Assembly: GCA_948474755.1 (NCBI GenBank) | Contig: CAOLHI010002118.1 | Coordinates: 225,328-289,327, forward strand | Origin: Ctenosaura bakeri | Lineage: Eukaryota; Chordata; Lepidosauria; Squamata; Iguanidae | Reading direction: 5' to 3' | Length of the DNA stretch: 64,000 nucleotides | In this document: piece after piece, positions 43,416 to 55,679 of the stretch | Numbering within the stretch: the first letter of the stretch is position 1 | Layout of the letters: the number at the start of each line of letters is the position of its first letter | Notes under the pieces: model-generated | What the model was told of the DNA's origin: nothing | Databases searched by the model: none | What the model saw: the letters and a program-made list of their open reading frames with translations, nothing else | Position numbers and translations under genes: made by a program

Positions 43416-43564
43416 GGCCAGCATGGTGTAGTAGTTTGAGTATTTGATTGGGACTTTGGGGGACCATGGTTCTAGGGCTTCACCACAGAAGTATACTGGG
43501 CAAATCACACTTTCTTGGCCTCAGAGGAAGGCAAAGGCAAACTCCCTTTGAACAAGAAAACCCT
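43416..43564 (+). mobile_element. tRNA-type SINE, 5' part, interrupted by a MITE
   Basis: It begins 'ggccagcatggtgtagtagt' and runs through 'ctgggcaaatcacactttct' and 'cctcagaggaaggcaaag' to 'aagaaaaccct'. The next SINE bases (cctgtga...) appear only after the MITE at 43736, so the element was split. Confidence 0.8.
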
Positions 43565-43735
43565 GGCCATTTCCGCACTAGCCTATTATAGCGCTATGAT
43601 TCCACTTGCAGCATCCTATGGAATCCTGGGGTTTGCAGTTTCGGGCCGGCCCCTCCCGAAACTGCAAACTCCAGAATTCCATAGGATGCTGCAAGTGGAA
43701 TCATAGCACTATAACAGGCTAGTGCGGAAATGGCC
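43565..43735. mobile_element. Palindromic MITE, near-perfect foldback, nested in a SINE
   Basis: A 171-bp inverted repeat. ggccatttccgcactagcc on the left equals the inverted right end exactly, and the arms continue to a GC-rich centre (gggccggcccctccc). CCT flanks both sides (43562-43564, 43736-43738). It is the best-preserved member in the window. Confidence 0.93.
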
Positions 43736-43738
43736 CCT

Positions 43739-44257
43739 GTGAGCCTGCTTAACCAGTGTTATGGGATGATTTTGTTGCCCAGGGACCTTTTTTAGACTTA
43801 TTCTGGAATGTGTGTGTGCTTTGAGTCTGTTCTAAGATTTTCATCCACGTCTGTACATTGATCTAGGGGGTCAACTCACAAATGTTTGTCCTGTGCCCAA
43901 TAGGTTTGAACTGCATTCAACCTTGGCACCATTTGCCAGCCTCTTGAGTCAGCATTTGTTTGGTGGTTAACTGTAGGGTTCTTACTTCTGAATTCCTTTG
44001 AAGACTTAGTTAAATAGATTCAGCATGTCTCAGCATTTAATTCTGGAGGTTATCTATTAAATCATTTGTGACATCTCTTTAATGTCATTTCTATTTTGCT
44101 TATCTACACCTGCAACTTCTTAACTGTGAATCATTGAACATTTTCAGCTGACTCCTCATATTGGTTGGGAGAAAAGCAAGCTAAGAATCTTCCACTAGTC
44201 TTCTTATGATTGCTCACTTCAGCTGCAATATTATAAGTATTTACTTGGGAATAATAT
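43739..44257. other. Unannotated stretch
   Basis: Nothing recognised after the broken SINE. Confidence 0.5.
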
Positions 44258-45357
44258 TGTTAGCAGCCATACACCTCTATGGTTTGGTACGGTCTAATTG
44301 GCAAATATTAATTGGCAAGAAATTAAGTTATATACACTTATTGCTGAAAGGCCATGTGGAGAAGGGGCACTGGCTGGGAAGATGTGCAAAAGTCAGTCAA
44401 AGGTGACCTCAGCATTTCCAGGTCATAAGTTTGCTAGGAAAGCCTGACTTAATGGGTCTAAGCAAATCTGCCTGACCTCAGAAAACAACAGTCAAAGAAA
44501 ATGCGCAGATGCAGCAGGCAAGCACCTCTAGTGTGCATATTTCCTACCAAAACTTTCCCTAGTCACATTGTCCAACCAAGACATTGAGAGGCTGTCAAGA
44601 TTCCTATCAACATTTTGTCACCTAACAGTAAGACCATCAACCCATTCCAGACCTCAATGTATTGATTGCAAACTCCATTGTTTATTCAGCTAGAGAGCCA
44701 TTTATACTCATGCCCTTCAGGTAGAAATTGGGTATAAAACCCCATGGTTTTGAGCAGTCAAATGTAGTACTTCAAATGCTGAGTGTCACTATGTTATTTT
44801 GAACCCTGATTTGTACTGTATTAGATGCAAGTCTAAGGCCCTTTCCACACCTTACCTTTTTTCGGCACGAGGGTGTGGGGATCGCCTGAGCAGCCTCCAG
44901 CAAGAGGCTCTCGCGTCACCTCTGCTTCAGCTTCACCTGAGCTGCCTGCTCCCGAGCAGGCAGCATGAGAACCCCGCCTCTTCCTTCCGCAGCGCAGCCT
45001 GGGAGTTTCCCAGGCTGCGCTGTGGCAGGAAGCACAACCACTGCGGCTCCAGAGGCTTTGTATGCATGCAAGTGCATGCGGGGCCCTGGAGCAATGCCCA
45101 ATTACACACCATTTTGGGCTGAAAATGAAAAAGTGCCCAAGCGGCGCCTGTCCTAACCTGGAGCATCACGTGATTGTGAATGCATCGTGCAGATCGCTCC
45201 TCACAATTGCTCAATGCTCGAGGGGCCCTTTCGCAAGGCAAATGCCATGCGAAAAGGGCCTAAGTCACATCATTGTTTCTTTACTACTCTTCTGGATTGG
45301 TATTTATCACCCAAACCCTGAACTTTGCTATCAACCCTTCATCCCTTCTCCTTCAGT
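44258..45357 (+). repeat. ERV-type LTR (copy B), truncated, carrying a nested MITE
   Basis: It begins TGTTAGCAG and follows copy A (33210) through 'taattggcaaatatt', 'gctgaaaggccatg', a 'cattgtttattc' block and 'ttctggattggtatttatca'. It has a clear TATA box (ggtataaaac, 44731-44740). Homology to A stops near 45357, so its U5 end is missing. The MITE at 44837-45260 interrupts it. Confidence 0.75.
44837..45260. mobile_element. GGCC-ended MITE, about 424 bp, nested in LTR copy B
   Basis: It starts ggccctttccacacc and ends gcgaaaagggcc, with TAA on both sides (44834-44836, 45261-45263), a perfect three-base duplication. It is the reverse-oriented relative of the element at 29447-29877. Locally it is rich in GC and CpG. 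The small frames over it are incidental. Confidence 0.92.
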
Positions 45358-45593
45358 ACTTGCTGACCCTTTCATCTCCAAGGTTCCATGAGTCTAAGAA
45401 CAGAATATTTTCCTGTAGATTCACAGGCCAATGGAGAAAGCAATCAATAATCTTCTCCAAAAGGTGGACTTTCTAAAAGAGATGAAGGAAAGTTTGCTCC
45501 TCCATTTCTATGCCACTTTCCAGTTCCATGGAGCTGTATGTACAAGTAGATTCTCCTGCTCCCATGAAAGCATGTAGAAGAATCTCAGCCTTA

Positions 45594-46060
45594 GGCCCTT
45601 ACTGCAATATGTCCAACAGCGTGTCATGCTGGTGGGATCTCAGCATTGCCATTGCTGTGATGGGATCAGGGCCTGTATGCTCTTCACTTCACCTGGGTCG
45701 GCTTTTGTGGATAGATAGCATCAAGCACACTGTTTTTCCTTCTGCAGTATGACATCAATGGCAAATCCTTTTCTTCCTCCTTCTCCCTGCTCTACAATCC
45801 ATGTTTGGTTACTTTCTGCACTGCACTGCAGAAGGAAGTGCTACTGAGTGCTTTGGCCCTTACTGCACACCTGCAGCTGATGGGATTATGGCAGGAAAGG
45901 AGGCCATTACTAGATTTTTTCCGGTAATGAAAAAAGGCAGTTTTCCCATGGATGGCGATGTGACAGTATCTGGACCACAATGACCTCATGTGATAGCATG
46001 GGCCCTGGACAGGGAGAAATGTGTGGCTTTGCTGGGATGACAATTTTGTGGGTAAGGGCC
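45594..46060. mobile_element. GGCC-ended MITE, about 467 bp
   Basis: It begins ggcccttactgcaatatg and ends gggtaagggcc, with TTA on both sides (45591-45593, 46061-46063). The interior resembles neither the 29447/44837 pair nor the 41619 element, so it is a separate family sharing only the ends. Confidence 0.85.
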
Positions 46061-46063
46061 TTA

Positions 46064-49000
46064 GTCTTGATTTGCATGTATACTTAAGGGTTCAAGAAAC
46101 AGGGATTTTCCACAAATGTGGGCCTGGAAGTGAAAGGAATTCCTCAGACATCTTACAGAAGATTACCTTTATGATCAGCCTGTGCATGATTGGAATATAC
46201 ATGGAAAAACATGGCCTACAGTTGCACAAATTCTATTACATACAACTCCATAATGTTACAATAGAACATATTATGTGCATACACTGTGTTCATTTTTGTT
46301 TGCTGTTAAACCTTGGAGCATACATCTGCTTCTCTAATTCCTGGATGTATGTTTCCACAAATGGTAGTAAATAAAATAGTGTTGCACAATTTGTTTTGAG
46401 CTAAGATGGCATGAGAGGATGCTTCATCATTTGCTTCATTTAGAATTCATTCACTTGTTTGAGAGGGGATTGATTAATACTTGTTAGCCTGACAGAAAAC
46501 TTAAATTTCCAGTCAAGCATTCTTTCTCCTCTCTGCCCAGTCTCTTAGCCTGTAGTCATGTCACTGTGTGCATTTAGTAGAATTTAAGATCTGTTTTCTT
46601 CTTATTATTTCAAATTCCATAATTACTATGCCTTCTAAAATTTCCTCTCACTATTAGTCTGACAAATTGATACACAGTTATGATGTGTGTTGAAAAAAAA
46701 GGTACCTCAAGTATACATTGCTCCCATTGTTTGCCCTTTTAGATAGGACACTGCAAGAGTAAAGGCATTACATTAAATAACATTTGAGAACCTCTGGAGA
46801 GAAAGTAGCCTTGTCACATCAATAATAGTCTAATCCTACCGTTGCCTCTGTGCCAAAGGAGAAATGGATTCATTTTCCCCTGCAAGAGAATAGTTTATGC
46901 AGAGATTATCAGCAGATGTCCACACATGAGTTCCTGTACTGACTGAGAAAGGTTACAACCCACATTGATCCCATGGACAAAGATGTGCATTGCCAGGTGT
47001 TGCACTGTGGATGCACTTTCCTACCAACCTGTAAGCTGCTTGTTGTACACAACTTCATGAAGTCAGGGCCTCCATACTGAGGCACTGAGATAGTGCTAGG
47101 CTTAGTTAGACTTACAGTACACCTATGGGAATTAACATCATTGTACCTGACTTGTCCCATTGATTTCAATCACAAATAAATCTGGATCCAAGTTATTGTA
47201 TGGCTTCTCATACAATAATGTGGTTGGCTCATTACACATTAATAAACAGAATGGATTCCACAATCTTACCTGATTTCCTGTGTTGGTTTCAGCTCTATAT
47301 TATCTTACTTATAGGAGTTATGCGTTCATCCCTTAAAGGCATGAAAAGCAATTGCTAGCTCTAGCCTTTCTTATCCCTTTCACAGCATAATGAGATCAAA
47401 TTATGGATGTGTATCTTTTGTATATAAGTACATTGACCTCAGAAGATGAAGTTCATTGAAACTGTGAGAGAATATTCCATAGTGCTCTTCTTTTCAGACA
47501 GGGAATAGTCCTTTCCTCCATAGTGAAAGGAGAGAAACTGGGAAAACTGGGAGGAGGTTTTATTCTTTGCTCTTCAAAAAGGGCTGTTTTGTTGTTTTTA
47601 AAAAGAACTGTGTGCTACCCTCTAGTGCTTTCTAGCTATGATAGGAGAGTGATGTAAGTTCAGATGAGATTAAATTGCAAGAAGTACTTACAGTAAGGAT
47701 GAGGAACTGTTGGCCATTGTGATGCTTTATAAACAAAAAAACTTGAGGCAGTGGCGGAGCTTGGAGTGTGTGGAGGGGAGGGTGAGAGGGGTGGCGGCCA
47801 CTGTGTGCAGGGGCATGTCTGTGGGCTGTGACACTCCAGAAACATTGCCACCCAGGGTGAATCGCCCTCCTCGCCCCCATGTCCCTACATGACTGACTGG
47901 AGAGCAACCAATGGAATGCACAGGGAGAAAAAAAAAACAAAGAAGACATGTCTCCAAGTGCTCAGTGGATGGCTGTTTTTATTCTGGAAAAAGCCCAACA
48001 TGTTTTGGCCTGTATGTAATTTGATGGCCTTCTATAGCAGCTGCATAAGAATATAAACGTAAATAAGGGGCATGAACAATGCCATTTTCTTTTTTTTCTC
48101 CCTTGGATTCCATTGTGATGTTTTAGACTTAAACTCCAGGAAACTCACCCAGAATGGCTGATGGTAAGCAATTCAAAACATCTAGAAATATGCTGTTAGG
48201 TTTATCTACCATGATTGCTGTGAATGTATGAAATCTAATAATTATTGACTGAAACTTTGGCTGCAAGTCAGTTTTGGCTTTTTAAAATTAAGGTATTTCT
48301 TTTCTAGCAAATAATTTGATAAGCCAAGCAAAGAGAAGCTGACGAAAAAAATGTTTAACAAATCTTGCAGGAAAAGTCCAGTATAGTGATTAATGACCTG
48401 CTAGGGAACTGCCAGAGTGTAATATTGGACTGTGGAACATTTCTTTCTTCTTTTGTATAGAATAGGCAAGTTTTGTAGTTGAAATGTGTGGCAGTTTCTG
48501 CAGTCATCAAAAATGTTTTGTTTTTAAATGCTGAAGGTCAGATACCTTGTCTAGTTTAAGAGGATGCAAAAACTGTGCAGCTTGCAGAACGATGGCCCGG
48601 ATGCAGAGGCTCTTGAGTGATAGAAGTACATTTCCCAGTGATGTCCCTCTGGGGCAAGTCTGTCTCAGGCAGACCTGCTGATGCTAGCACTTTGAGAGGC
48701 AAGCCCTAATTTAAAGGCTGATCTTCCAACACACTCTCATCCAGTGTTTTTTTTCCGTCAAAGGTCCTAAATAAACCAATAAGCAAAGACTCAGTTCTTG
48801 CACCTTAAGTACATTGTGAAGACTTGGTTCCTCTGTAGAATAAGGATAGAATATAAAACACATATTGCAAAATCAGAGTTCTTGGTTAGATAAAACAGGA
48901 TGTTCTGTAACGTCCCAGTGTAACCCCTATGATTTATTTGGTTTGGCCTAATGGGTGAGAAAATCCTAAGGAAGGGGCTGCACTTACTAACTGCTTTTAG

Positions 49001-49100
49001 AAAGAGAGGGAGAGCTGGAATAGAGCTGGAGCAGAGTTCCAGGTACCAGGGCTAAGGAGTAGGCCCTTTTCATTTTCAATAAGAGCTTTATGGTTGCGTC
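46064..49100. other. Unannotated stretch
   Basis: About 3 kb without recognisable genes or bounded elements. The region near 47950-48060 has text resembling a DNA-transposon end but could not be placed. Confidence 0.45.
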
Positions 49101-49116
49101 CAAATGTTGCAATACT
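49101..49116. repeat. L1 target-site duplication, left
   Basis: CAAATGTTGCAATACT, identical to 53559-53574. It sets the outer limits of the L1 insertion. Confidence 0.85.
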
Positions 49117-50020
49117 TCTCTTCCTGAGGCTAATCCTTTTTTTTCCTTGTCTTTTATTTCTCTAACCAGTTTAATTTTAACTTTTTTTGTATTTTCTTTG
49201 CCTCACTTCTAGAGGCTAATCCAAATAAAGTGAGGGGATAAAAAACTTTTAAAATGCAATTTCCATTATTTTCCTTTTGCTCTCTAAGCTGCCTCTCTTA
49301 TGTCCTCCGTTTATCTCTCTGTTTACGGTAGTCTTCTCCATCTACAATGTACTTGCTCTCTTCTCTTTTTCTTTCCTCCTTTCCACGGCTTTTTTGTTTA
49401 AGTTCCATGTTTTGGTTATTTATAATCCATATTAATTTTACCCAGTGTAAAGAAAAAGTACCATTACGGCAGAACCCCAGATATTTTAACAGTCAAGCAA
49501 AAAGGTTGTGAATCTCATAGCTCACCAAAGTCTTGAAAACTGGTTAAGTCCTCTATTCCTCTCCCCAGACGCTCACTCCTCCACAACTCTGCACCTATGA
49601 ACTTCACTATTTTCCTGGATGTTTCTCCATCCCAGACAAGAATTTTGTTCTATTTAGTTCTATTTTTCAAACCAATCTTACTCTGCTTGCAAATTCAACT
49701 GGATTTCCTTCTTTAAACCCTTCTCTTTTCTCTTTAAAAGAGGTTTCTCACCAGCGCCATTCAGTTTCCTGGCTGCGAATCTGCGGTGCTGCTCTGTCCC
49801 CCATCCCATTCACGTCAGTTTCCCCTCTCCTTCTCTACCGACGCTGGGATGATCACGGACTTCGTGAGCTACTCTGCTCCCCCTCTACCTGCTAAGGGAG
49901 TATCTTTCTGTGGGGATACCAGGTCCCCGGGAGATGTTTTCCCTACAGATTTGCAGCGGTAGCCCTGAGCCAGCTGTTCAGGCAACCAGCTGCACCAACA
50001 TCTTGCTGGAAACCTGGCAA
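49117..50020 (-). other. Inverted L1 5' segment (inferred)
   Basis: On the minus strand from about 50020 leftwards it has GC-rich text (gctcacgaagtccgtgatca, agcagcaccgcagattcg) and then a long A/G-rich part. This is the composition I associate with squamate L1 5' ends. It contains no open frame of note. The inversion is inferred from composition and the outer duplications. Confidence 0.5.
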
Positions 50021-50039
50021 GGATATACCAGCAAAAAAA

Positions 50040-53000
50040 ATATTGGGCGATGAAGAAGGAAGAATATTAGGAGTTAAAATTTCCAAAAGTGGTAAAAAAA
50101 GACATTTTTTGTTGGAATGTATGCTCCAAATGAAAATAAAAGGAAATTTTATAAGGAATTGGGAGAAAAGATATCAAAATATGAGTATGAAGATTGGCTC
50201 TTAGCAAGAGATTGGAATGGAGTTGTGAATGTCAAAATGGACAAAACAACCTCCCCAAATAAGCAAGACCAAGGAAAGAGATGTAAATTGCCAAAAACTT
50301 TTTTTGAGATGTGTGAAAAAATATGTTTTGAATGCATGGAGAACTCTTTATCCTAATGTAAAGGACTTTACTTTTTTCTCAGAAGTACATCAATCCTGGT
50401 CTCAAATAGATATGATTCTCACGTCCAAACATCTGTTAACAGAGATAAAAAAGATAGAAATACTGCCTAAGATAATCTCAGACTATCACCCAGTGATGTT
50501 GCAAATGCAGGAGAAGGCAAAACAGTTTCAATGGCATTTAAATGACAGTCTATTAAATGATGAATAGATAGTACAACAAGTGAAATAAGTTTTAAAAAAA
50601 TTATTTTAGAGAAAATATAAGAGAAGATATGAAGATGAGGTTGGTCTGGGATGCATCTAAAGCAGTAATGAGAGGGGTTTTTTTAATACAAAAATGACAA
50701 ATCCAGAATAAGAAAAGATGAGAGAAACATCAAGAGCTGATGCCTAAACTTCAAGAGAAAGAAAGAGAACTTAGAGAAAACCCATCGAAGAAATCATTAC
50801 AAGTGGAGATAAAGAAAGTACAAAAAGAGACAATGTTGAATACATCAGAGGAAAAAGAAAAAAGATGAAACAGATGAAATTGACTCAATTTGAACATGCT
50901 AATAAAATTGGGAAATGGTTAGCGTATAAACTTAAGAAGAAGAAGAGAGTGGAATATAGTAGCTGAACTGAAAAATGGGAAGAAGATGATTACTCAACAT
51001 CAAAAGATAAAGCAGAAGTTCAAAGAATATTTTGAAAAATTATTTTATGAAAAAAATCTTTTGCACCGAAATTAGAAAAATTGCATAGAACTTGTCTCCA
51101 AGGTTAAGATTCCAAAAATATCATTGGAGAAACAGGAACAATTAAATAAGCCAATAACACTTACTGAAATAGAAGAGGCTATAAAGGACTTGAAAATGAA
51201 CAAGGCACCAGGACCAGATGGTTTCACTGCATTATATTATAAAAGGTTTGTAAAAGAATTAATTCACCCATATCAAGCAACTTTGAAAGAAATAGAACCT
51301 ATGGGAAACCACAATCCTGGGGAGAAGCAAACATTGTATTGATACCTAAAGAAGATAAGGATAAAAGAGAAGCTAAAAACTACAGACCAATCTCCTTGCT
51401 GAATACAGATTATAAAATACTGGTGACAGTATTGGCAAAATGACTGAGACATGTATTACAGGATAAGATTCATGAAGGTCAAACAGTCTTTCTCCTAGGC
51501 AGATATACGAAGAACATTTTTGAATGTGATTGAATACTATAATAAAAACTCAGGGAAGAAGATAGTTTTTATTTTACTGGATACAGAAAAAGTTTTTGAT
51601 AATGTTTCCTGGGAATTCTTGCACCAAGTTTTAAAAAAATATGACCCGGGAGAAGTCTTTTGTAAATGGATTGAAATGGTTTACCAGGATCAATCAGTGA
51701 AGCTAATTATAAATGGAGATACAATGACAAGCTTTGCTATAAATAAGGAGGTACGGCAAAGGTGCCCTTTATCACCACTATTATTTATAATCGTATTGGA
51801 AGTATTGTTGATTCCAAGAAATGAAGACTTACAGATATGAGGTTTGAGAATAAAGAACAAGGAAATAAAATATAAAGCATTTGCCGATGACGCAATCATA
51901 TTTTTGGAGGAACCTCAAGAATCAATTCAGGCACTGATGGACATTTTACAAAAATATGGACCCAATGGCGGGACAAAAGATAAATAGAGAAAAGATAATG
52001 CTGATGACATTAAATATGACAAAAAAAAAAAAAAAGAACAAGCTGATCTGGAGAGAAGATCTGGATATCAATTAACTAAGAAAGTAAAATATTTAGGTAT
52101 TATTATAACAAATAAAAATCAAGAATTATTTGATAAAAATCATTTGAAGGTATGGAAGGAGATTAAAAGCGAAATGGAAAAATCTAAATTTGTCTCTCCT
52201 GGGAAGGATAAATGCCTTTAAAATGTTCTTACTACCAAAGCTCATGTTTCTCTTCCAGAATTCACCAATAATAGGAAGAGAGAAGATCTTTAAAGAATGG
52301 GAAAAAGAACTACAAAAATTTATCTGGCAAGGGAAAAAAAACCAAGAATAAGATTTAAAATATTACAAGATGCAAAAGAGAGAGGAGGATTTGATATGCC
52401 ATCATTAAAAACCTATTATCAAGCGTGTTGTTTAGACTTGATTAAAGACTGGATACAAGTAGAAAATACAACAATCAAAGAATAGGAAGAAATAAATACT
52501 AGATTTGGATGGTACGGATATTTATGCTATGATAAAATAACAGTGAATAAAGAGTTTAATAATCATTGTATTCGGAAGACATTACTGAAAGTTTGGTCAC
52601 AAATAAAGCATAAATTTTATAGAAGACTTCCGATGAATTAGATTTATTGATGAGGGGGTAGCAGAAGAAGAGAATTTCCAAATGTTATCAATTATTGTTG
52701 CAAAGAGAAATGGAACCAGAAGTTGTTAAATATACTATGGCTAGGTGGGCACAAAATATTGGGCATCCAATTTAAATGGACACATGGGTGAAGGCATGGA
52801 AAACAGATATAAAATTTACACCAAGTTTAAACTTAAGAGAAAATTTTTATAAAATGTTACACAGATGGTATACGACACCAGAAAGATTGCAAAAAATAAC
52901 TAAAAATGGAAATGCAAGATGTTGGAAAAGTGATGAAAAGGTGGGGTCTTTTTTTCTTATGTGGTGGACCTGTAAGATAGCAAGAAAGTTCTGGAAGGAA

Positions 53001-53279
53001 ATACATGATGAAATTCAAAGAATTTATAATTTAAATTTTGAAATGAAGCCAGAGTTCTATCTGTTAAATATGCTTGGGCAACAAAGAGAAATAAGATATC
53101 ATCAGAAGATATTGTTATATCTGACAACTGCCGCAAGAATGATATATGCACAGTATTGGAAAGAAAGGAAATATGTTGATATAGAAGAATGGAAATTAAA
53201 AGTCCTGGATATGGTAGAGACAGAAAAGTTAACACTTTCTTTGAAAAATAAGCCTATCCAGAACTTTGAAAGGGAATAG
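50040..53279 (+). pseudogene. L1 ORF2 remnant: endonuclease, RT, C-terminal region
   Basis: ORF2 nicks the target and copies the RNA there. Pieces in several frames remain. Endonuclease: YAPNENKRKFYKELGEKI and LLARDWNGVV at 50117-50356, where the second usually has GDWN, then SQIDMIL and SDYHPVMLQ at 50229-50567. RT: KMNKAPGPDGFTALYYK at 51124-51342, then LLDTEKVFDNVSWEFL and RQRCPLSPLLF at 51520-51840, and FADD at 51880-51891. C-terminal region: FYKMLHRWYTTPERL and LMWWTCKIARKFWKEI at 52776-53279. Many stops and frame changes make it inactive. The endonuclease start is missing at the inversion junction. Confidence 0.9.
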
Positions 53280-53558
53280 AGAAGTTTTGAACTGGATAAA
53301 GACATAGTATAAGAAAAGAAAAAGGAACAAAGTAAGATTGTATGTAATGCAGTGTAACAGTGTAACAAGGTAATGTAACAAAGCAAAAATGTAAGATGTA
53401 ACAATATAAAATAATCTTCTCCTTTGAGTAAGCTATGTATGAATGGAGTGGAAATAAGCATACTCAACTGGAAAGTAAGCTTGGAAATGGGGAGGGTTTT
53501 TTAAAATTTTATTTTCAATTATAAACTTCCAATAAAAATATTTTAAAAAAACCAAAAA

Positions 53559-53574
53559 CAAATGTTGCAATACT
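53559..53574. repeat. L1 target-site duplication, right
   Basis: The same 16 bases as at 49101-49116, directly after the L1 A-rich tail. Confidence 0.85.
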
Positions 53575-54053
53575 ACTGAGCAGCAGCAGAGTCCTGTAAT
53601 CAAGTCCACCTCATTGGATGCATGGGACTTTTGAGATGCTTGCATATGTGTTAAATTTGATATATTATGTGTTGTATTGTTGCTAAAACATATTGTGACT
53701 TAAACGGTGATTGTGTCAGCAATATTCAGTTGTAGCTGTCCACATGGAACCAGCTCCTCTGTAACAAAGTCTTGGAATTTGTATTTTTGGCAAATACTTT
53801 TAAGTTTACTTCTTCTGCATATGCATAACAGGCACTACACACAATTCCCTCTTATACATTCAACAAATGTATGGATGTGAAAGAGCTGTGAGATGATGGC
53901 CAGCCTTTTGCAAGTAACCCACACTGGTGGAATTTGTGCTGCTTGTTCATTCACCTGATGAAAACCCAATGGAAGGAGTTCTATGCACTTCTAAGCTTGG
54001 AAGCTTCTTACATGTAAGGAGGGACTCTGGTCAGGGTTCCTGCTTGCATGTAG
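53575..54053. other. Unannotated stretch
   Basis: Nothing recognised. Confidence 0.5.
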
Positions 54054-54290
54054 GATCATCAGAGACTGCCTTGTTCCAAGTTGGACCCTTGGTCTATCTA
54101 GCTCAGTATTGTCAACTCTTGACTGGCTGTTGACAATTTCAGGGAGGATTCCTTCCTAGCCCTCCTTCTGGAAATCCCAGTAGTACCTGCTGCTATTCTA
54201 GCCAATTATTTACCAGGCCCAACCTTACTCAGCTTCCAAAATAAGGCACAACTGATATGTTCAAGGTGATATGGAGTTCTTCATCAACCC
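54054..54290. repeat. Common sauropsid dispersed repeat plus 5S-SINE-like fragment
   Basis: 'cttggtctatctagctcag' and 'tattgtcaactcttgactgg' belong to a widespread reptile repeat. From about 54195, 'taccaggcccaaccttactc' and 'agcttccaaaataaggc' look like the reversed 5S head of the SINEs at 18135 and 61268. Borders are unclear. Confidence 0.5.
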
Positions 54291-55150
54291 TAAATATGCT
54301 AGGTCCATGAAAAGTTAGAAATAAAAGGGCATGCTGGAGCTACTTCATTTCCTTCTAAACTACTCTGGCTCTGAAAGTATTTAACAGTGTGCCTCCTGAA
54401 ATGCATTGTGTGCTCTGTTCATTATCTAGCTTGCTCATCCCAAATCCCTTTAATGTAGTATGACTTTGATAACCTCTTCTGCAACTTTGAACAGCTTTCA
54501 ATAAGTTGCATAAGAAACTTTGTTTCTTGAGACTGCTGTACAATGCAATGTAGAGTAAGATTCCACTGCTTTGTAGCATACAATGGAAATCTGCTTCATT
54601 GACCTTCCACCTCAATTAATTTGTATCTGAACTATCCAAGTGGTCTTGCAGAAATTTCAGCACTTACCCATTTTGCAATTAGCAGCGCTGGCTTTTTTGT
54701 CGGTCCTGTTCGTGATCAGTTCCAAATTCCTTTTGCACATGGATCAAAGGTGATAACAAATGCGTCAAGCACCTTTCTCCAAGAGGCACATAAGAAATCA
54801 CAGAGACCTCACACACTTCACAGTTCCATCCATGTGGAAGCAAGAAGGTATTTTAGGGCATCAAAGTCAATATATATTCACAGAATTTCCATGGACTCTT
54901 TAAACAGTACTTCTTAGTATACAAACTTCACAGTACTTATTTCTGAATCTGTTTTTAAGGCTACACCTATTGCAGTTGCTCCAGGCAGTACACTTATTCA
55001 TGACAGATGTTTTTCACTGAGAAGACTTCTGCACAACCCAGAGCATCTGCAGGAGTACCAAAGATAAAGCTAAGAGGGGATTCACTGCTCCCACAGCAAT
55101 GTCTCCATTGGACATGCTCACATATATGGTTGCATTCTTTTCTGTCCTTT
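54291..55150. other. Unannotated stretch
   Basis: Nothing recognised. Confidence 0.5.
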
Positions 55151-55159
55151 TTTTGACCC

Positions 55160-55505
55160 CTCCAGTCTGGCTAAGGTGACCTCTGCTTATGTCACTTCTT
55201 GTCTTGATTACTATAATATACTCAATGTGAGGCTGCTTTTTAATAACATTTAGAAGCTTTGGTCAGATCAGAATGCTGCAGTCAGTCTCCTTATGGCAGT
55301 GGAATGATTGCCTCATGTTGTTTTACCCCACTTTCTGAACAACTGCCTTGACTTCCTGTTCATTTCCAGACACAATTCAAAGAGATAGTTTTGGCTTGTA
55401 AATCCTTGAATAGCTACAAACAATGTTACCTGAAAGACTGGCTTCCTTCAACTGAGCTTTGTCCTCTCATTCAGATCTTGTCTGCAGCTCCTATGTGAAG
55501 AAAGT
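55160..55505 (+). mobile_element. L2-like LINE RT fragment, plus strand, degenerate
   Basis: In translation, with breaks, 'VTS.LDYYNILNVRL' and 'QNAAVSLLMA' follow the NALYxGLP...QNAAxRL pattern of L2-like RT ends (compare 2110-2622). Several stops are present. Confidence 0.5.
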
Positions 55506-55679
55506 CTATGTACACTTGCATTTTTGAAGACACATGATTGACATACTGAGTGCTAATTCAGTATATAGAGGCTGGCGGGCAGAAGGTGGAGGAAGAAGCA
55601 TCTTTTAGATACTTGTAGCCCCGTTAGGACCATTGGCCTAGCATAGTGGGAATCTGCCAGACCAAGTTTCCCACTCTTT

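Larger units (their letters stand above)
49117..53558 (+). mobile_element. L1 LINE with inverted 5' segment
   Basis: A dead L1 of about 4.4 kb between perfect 16-base duplications, ending in an A-rich tail with AATAAA (53531-53536). The right 3.5 kb is ORF2 in plus orientation: endonuclease part, reverse transcriptase and C-terminal region. The left 0.9 kb (49117 to about 50020) is T/C-rich. Read on the minus strand it is A/G-rich and resembles an L1 5' untranslated region, so it looks inverted by twin priming during insertion. ORF1 is not recognised. Confidence 0.8.
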
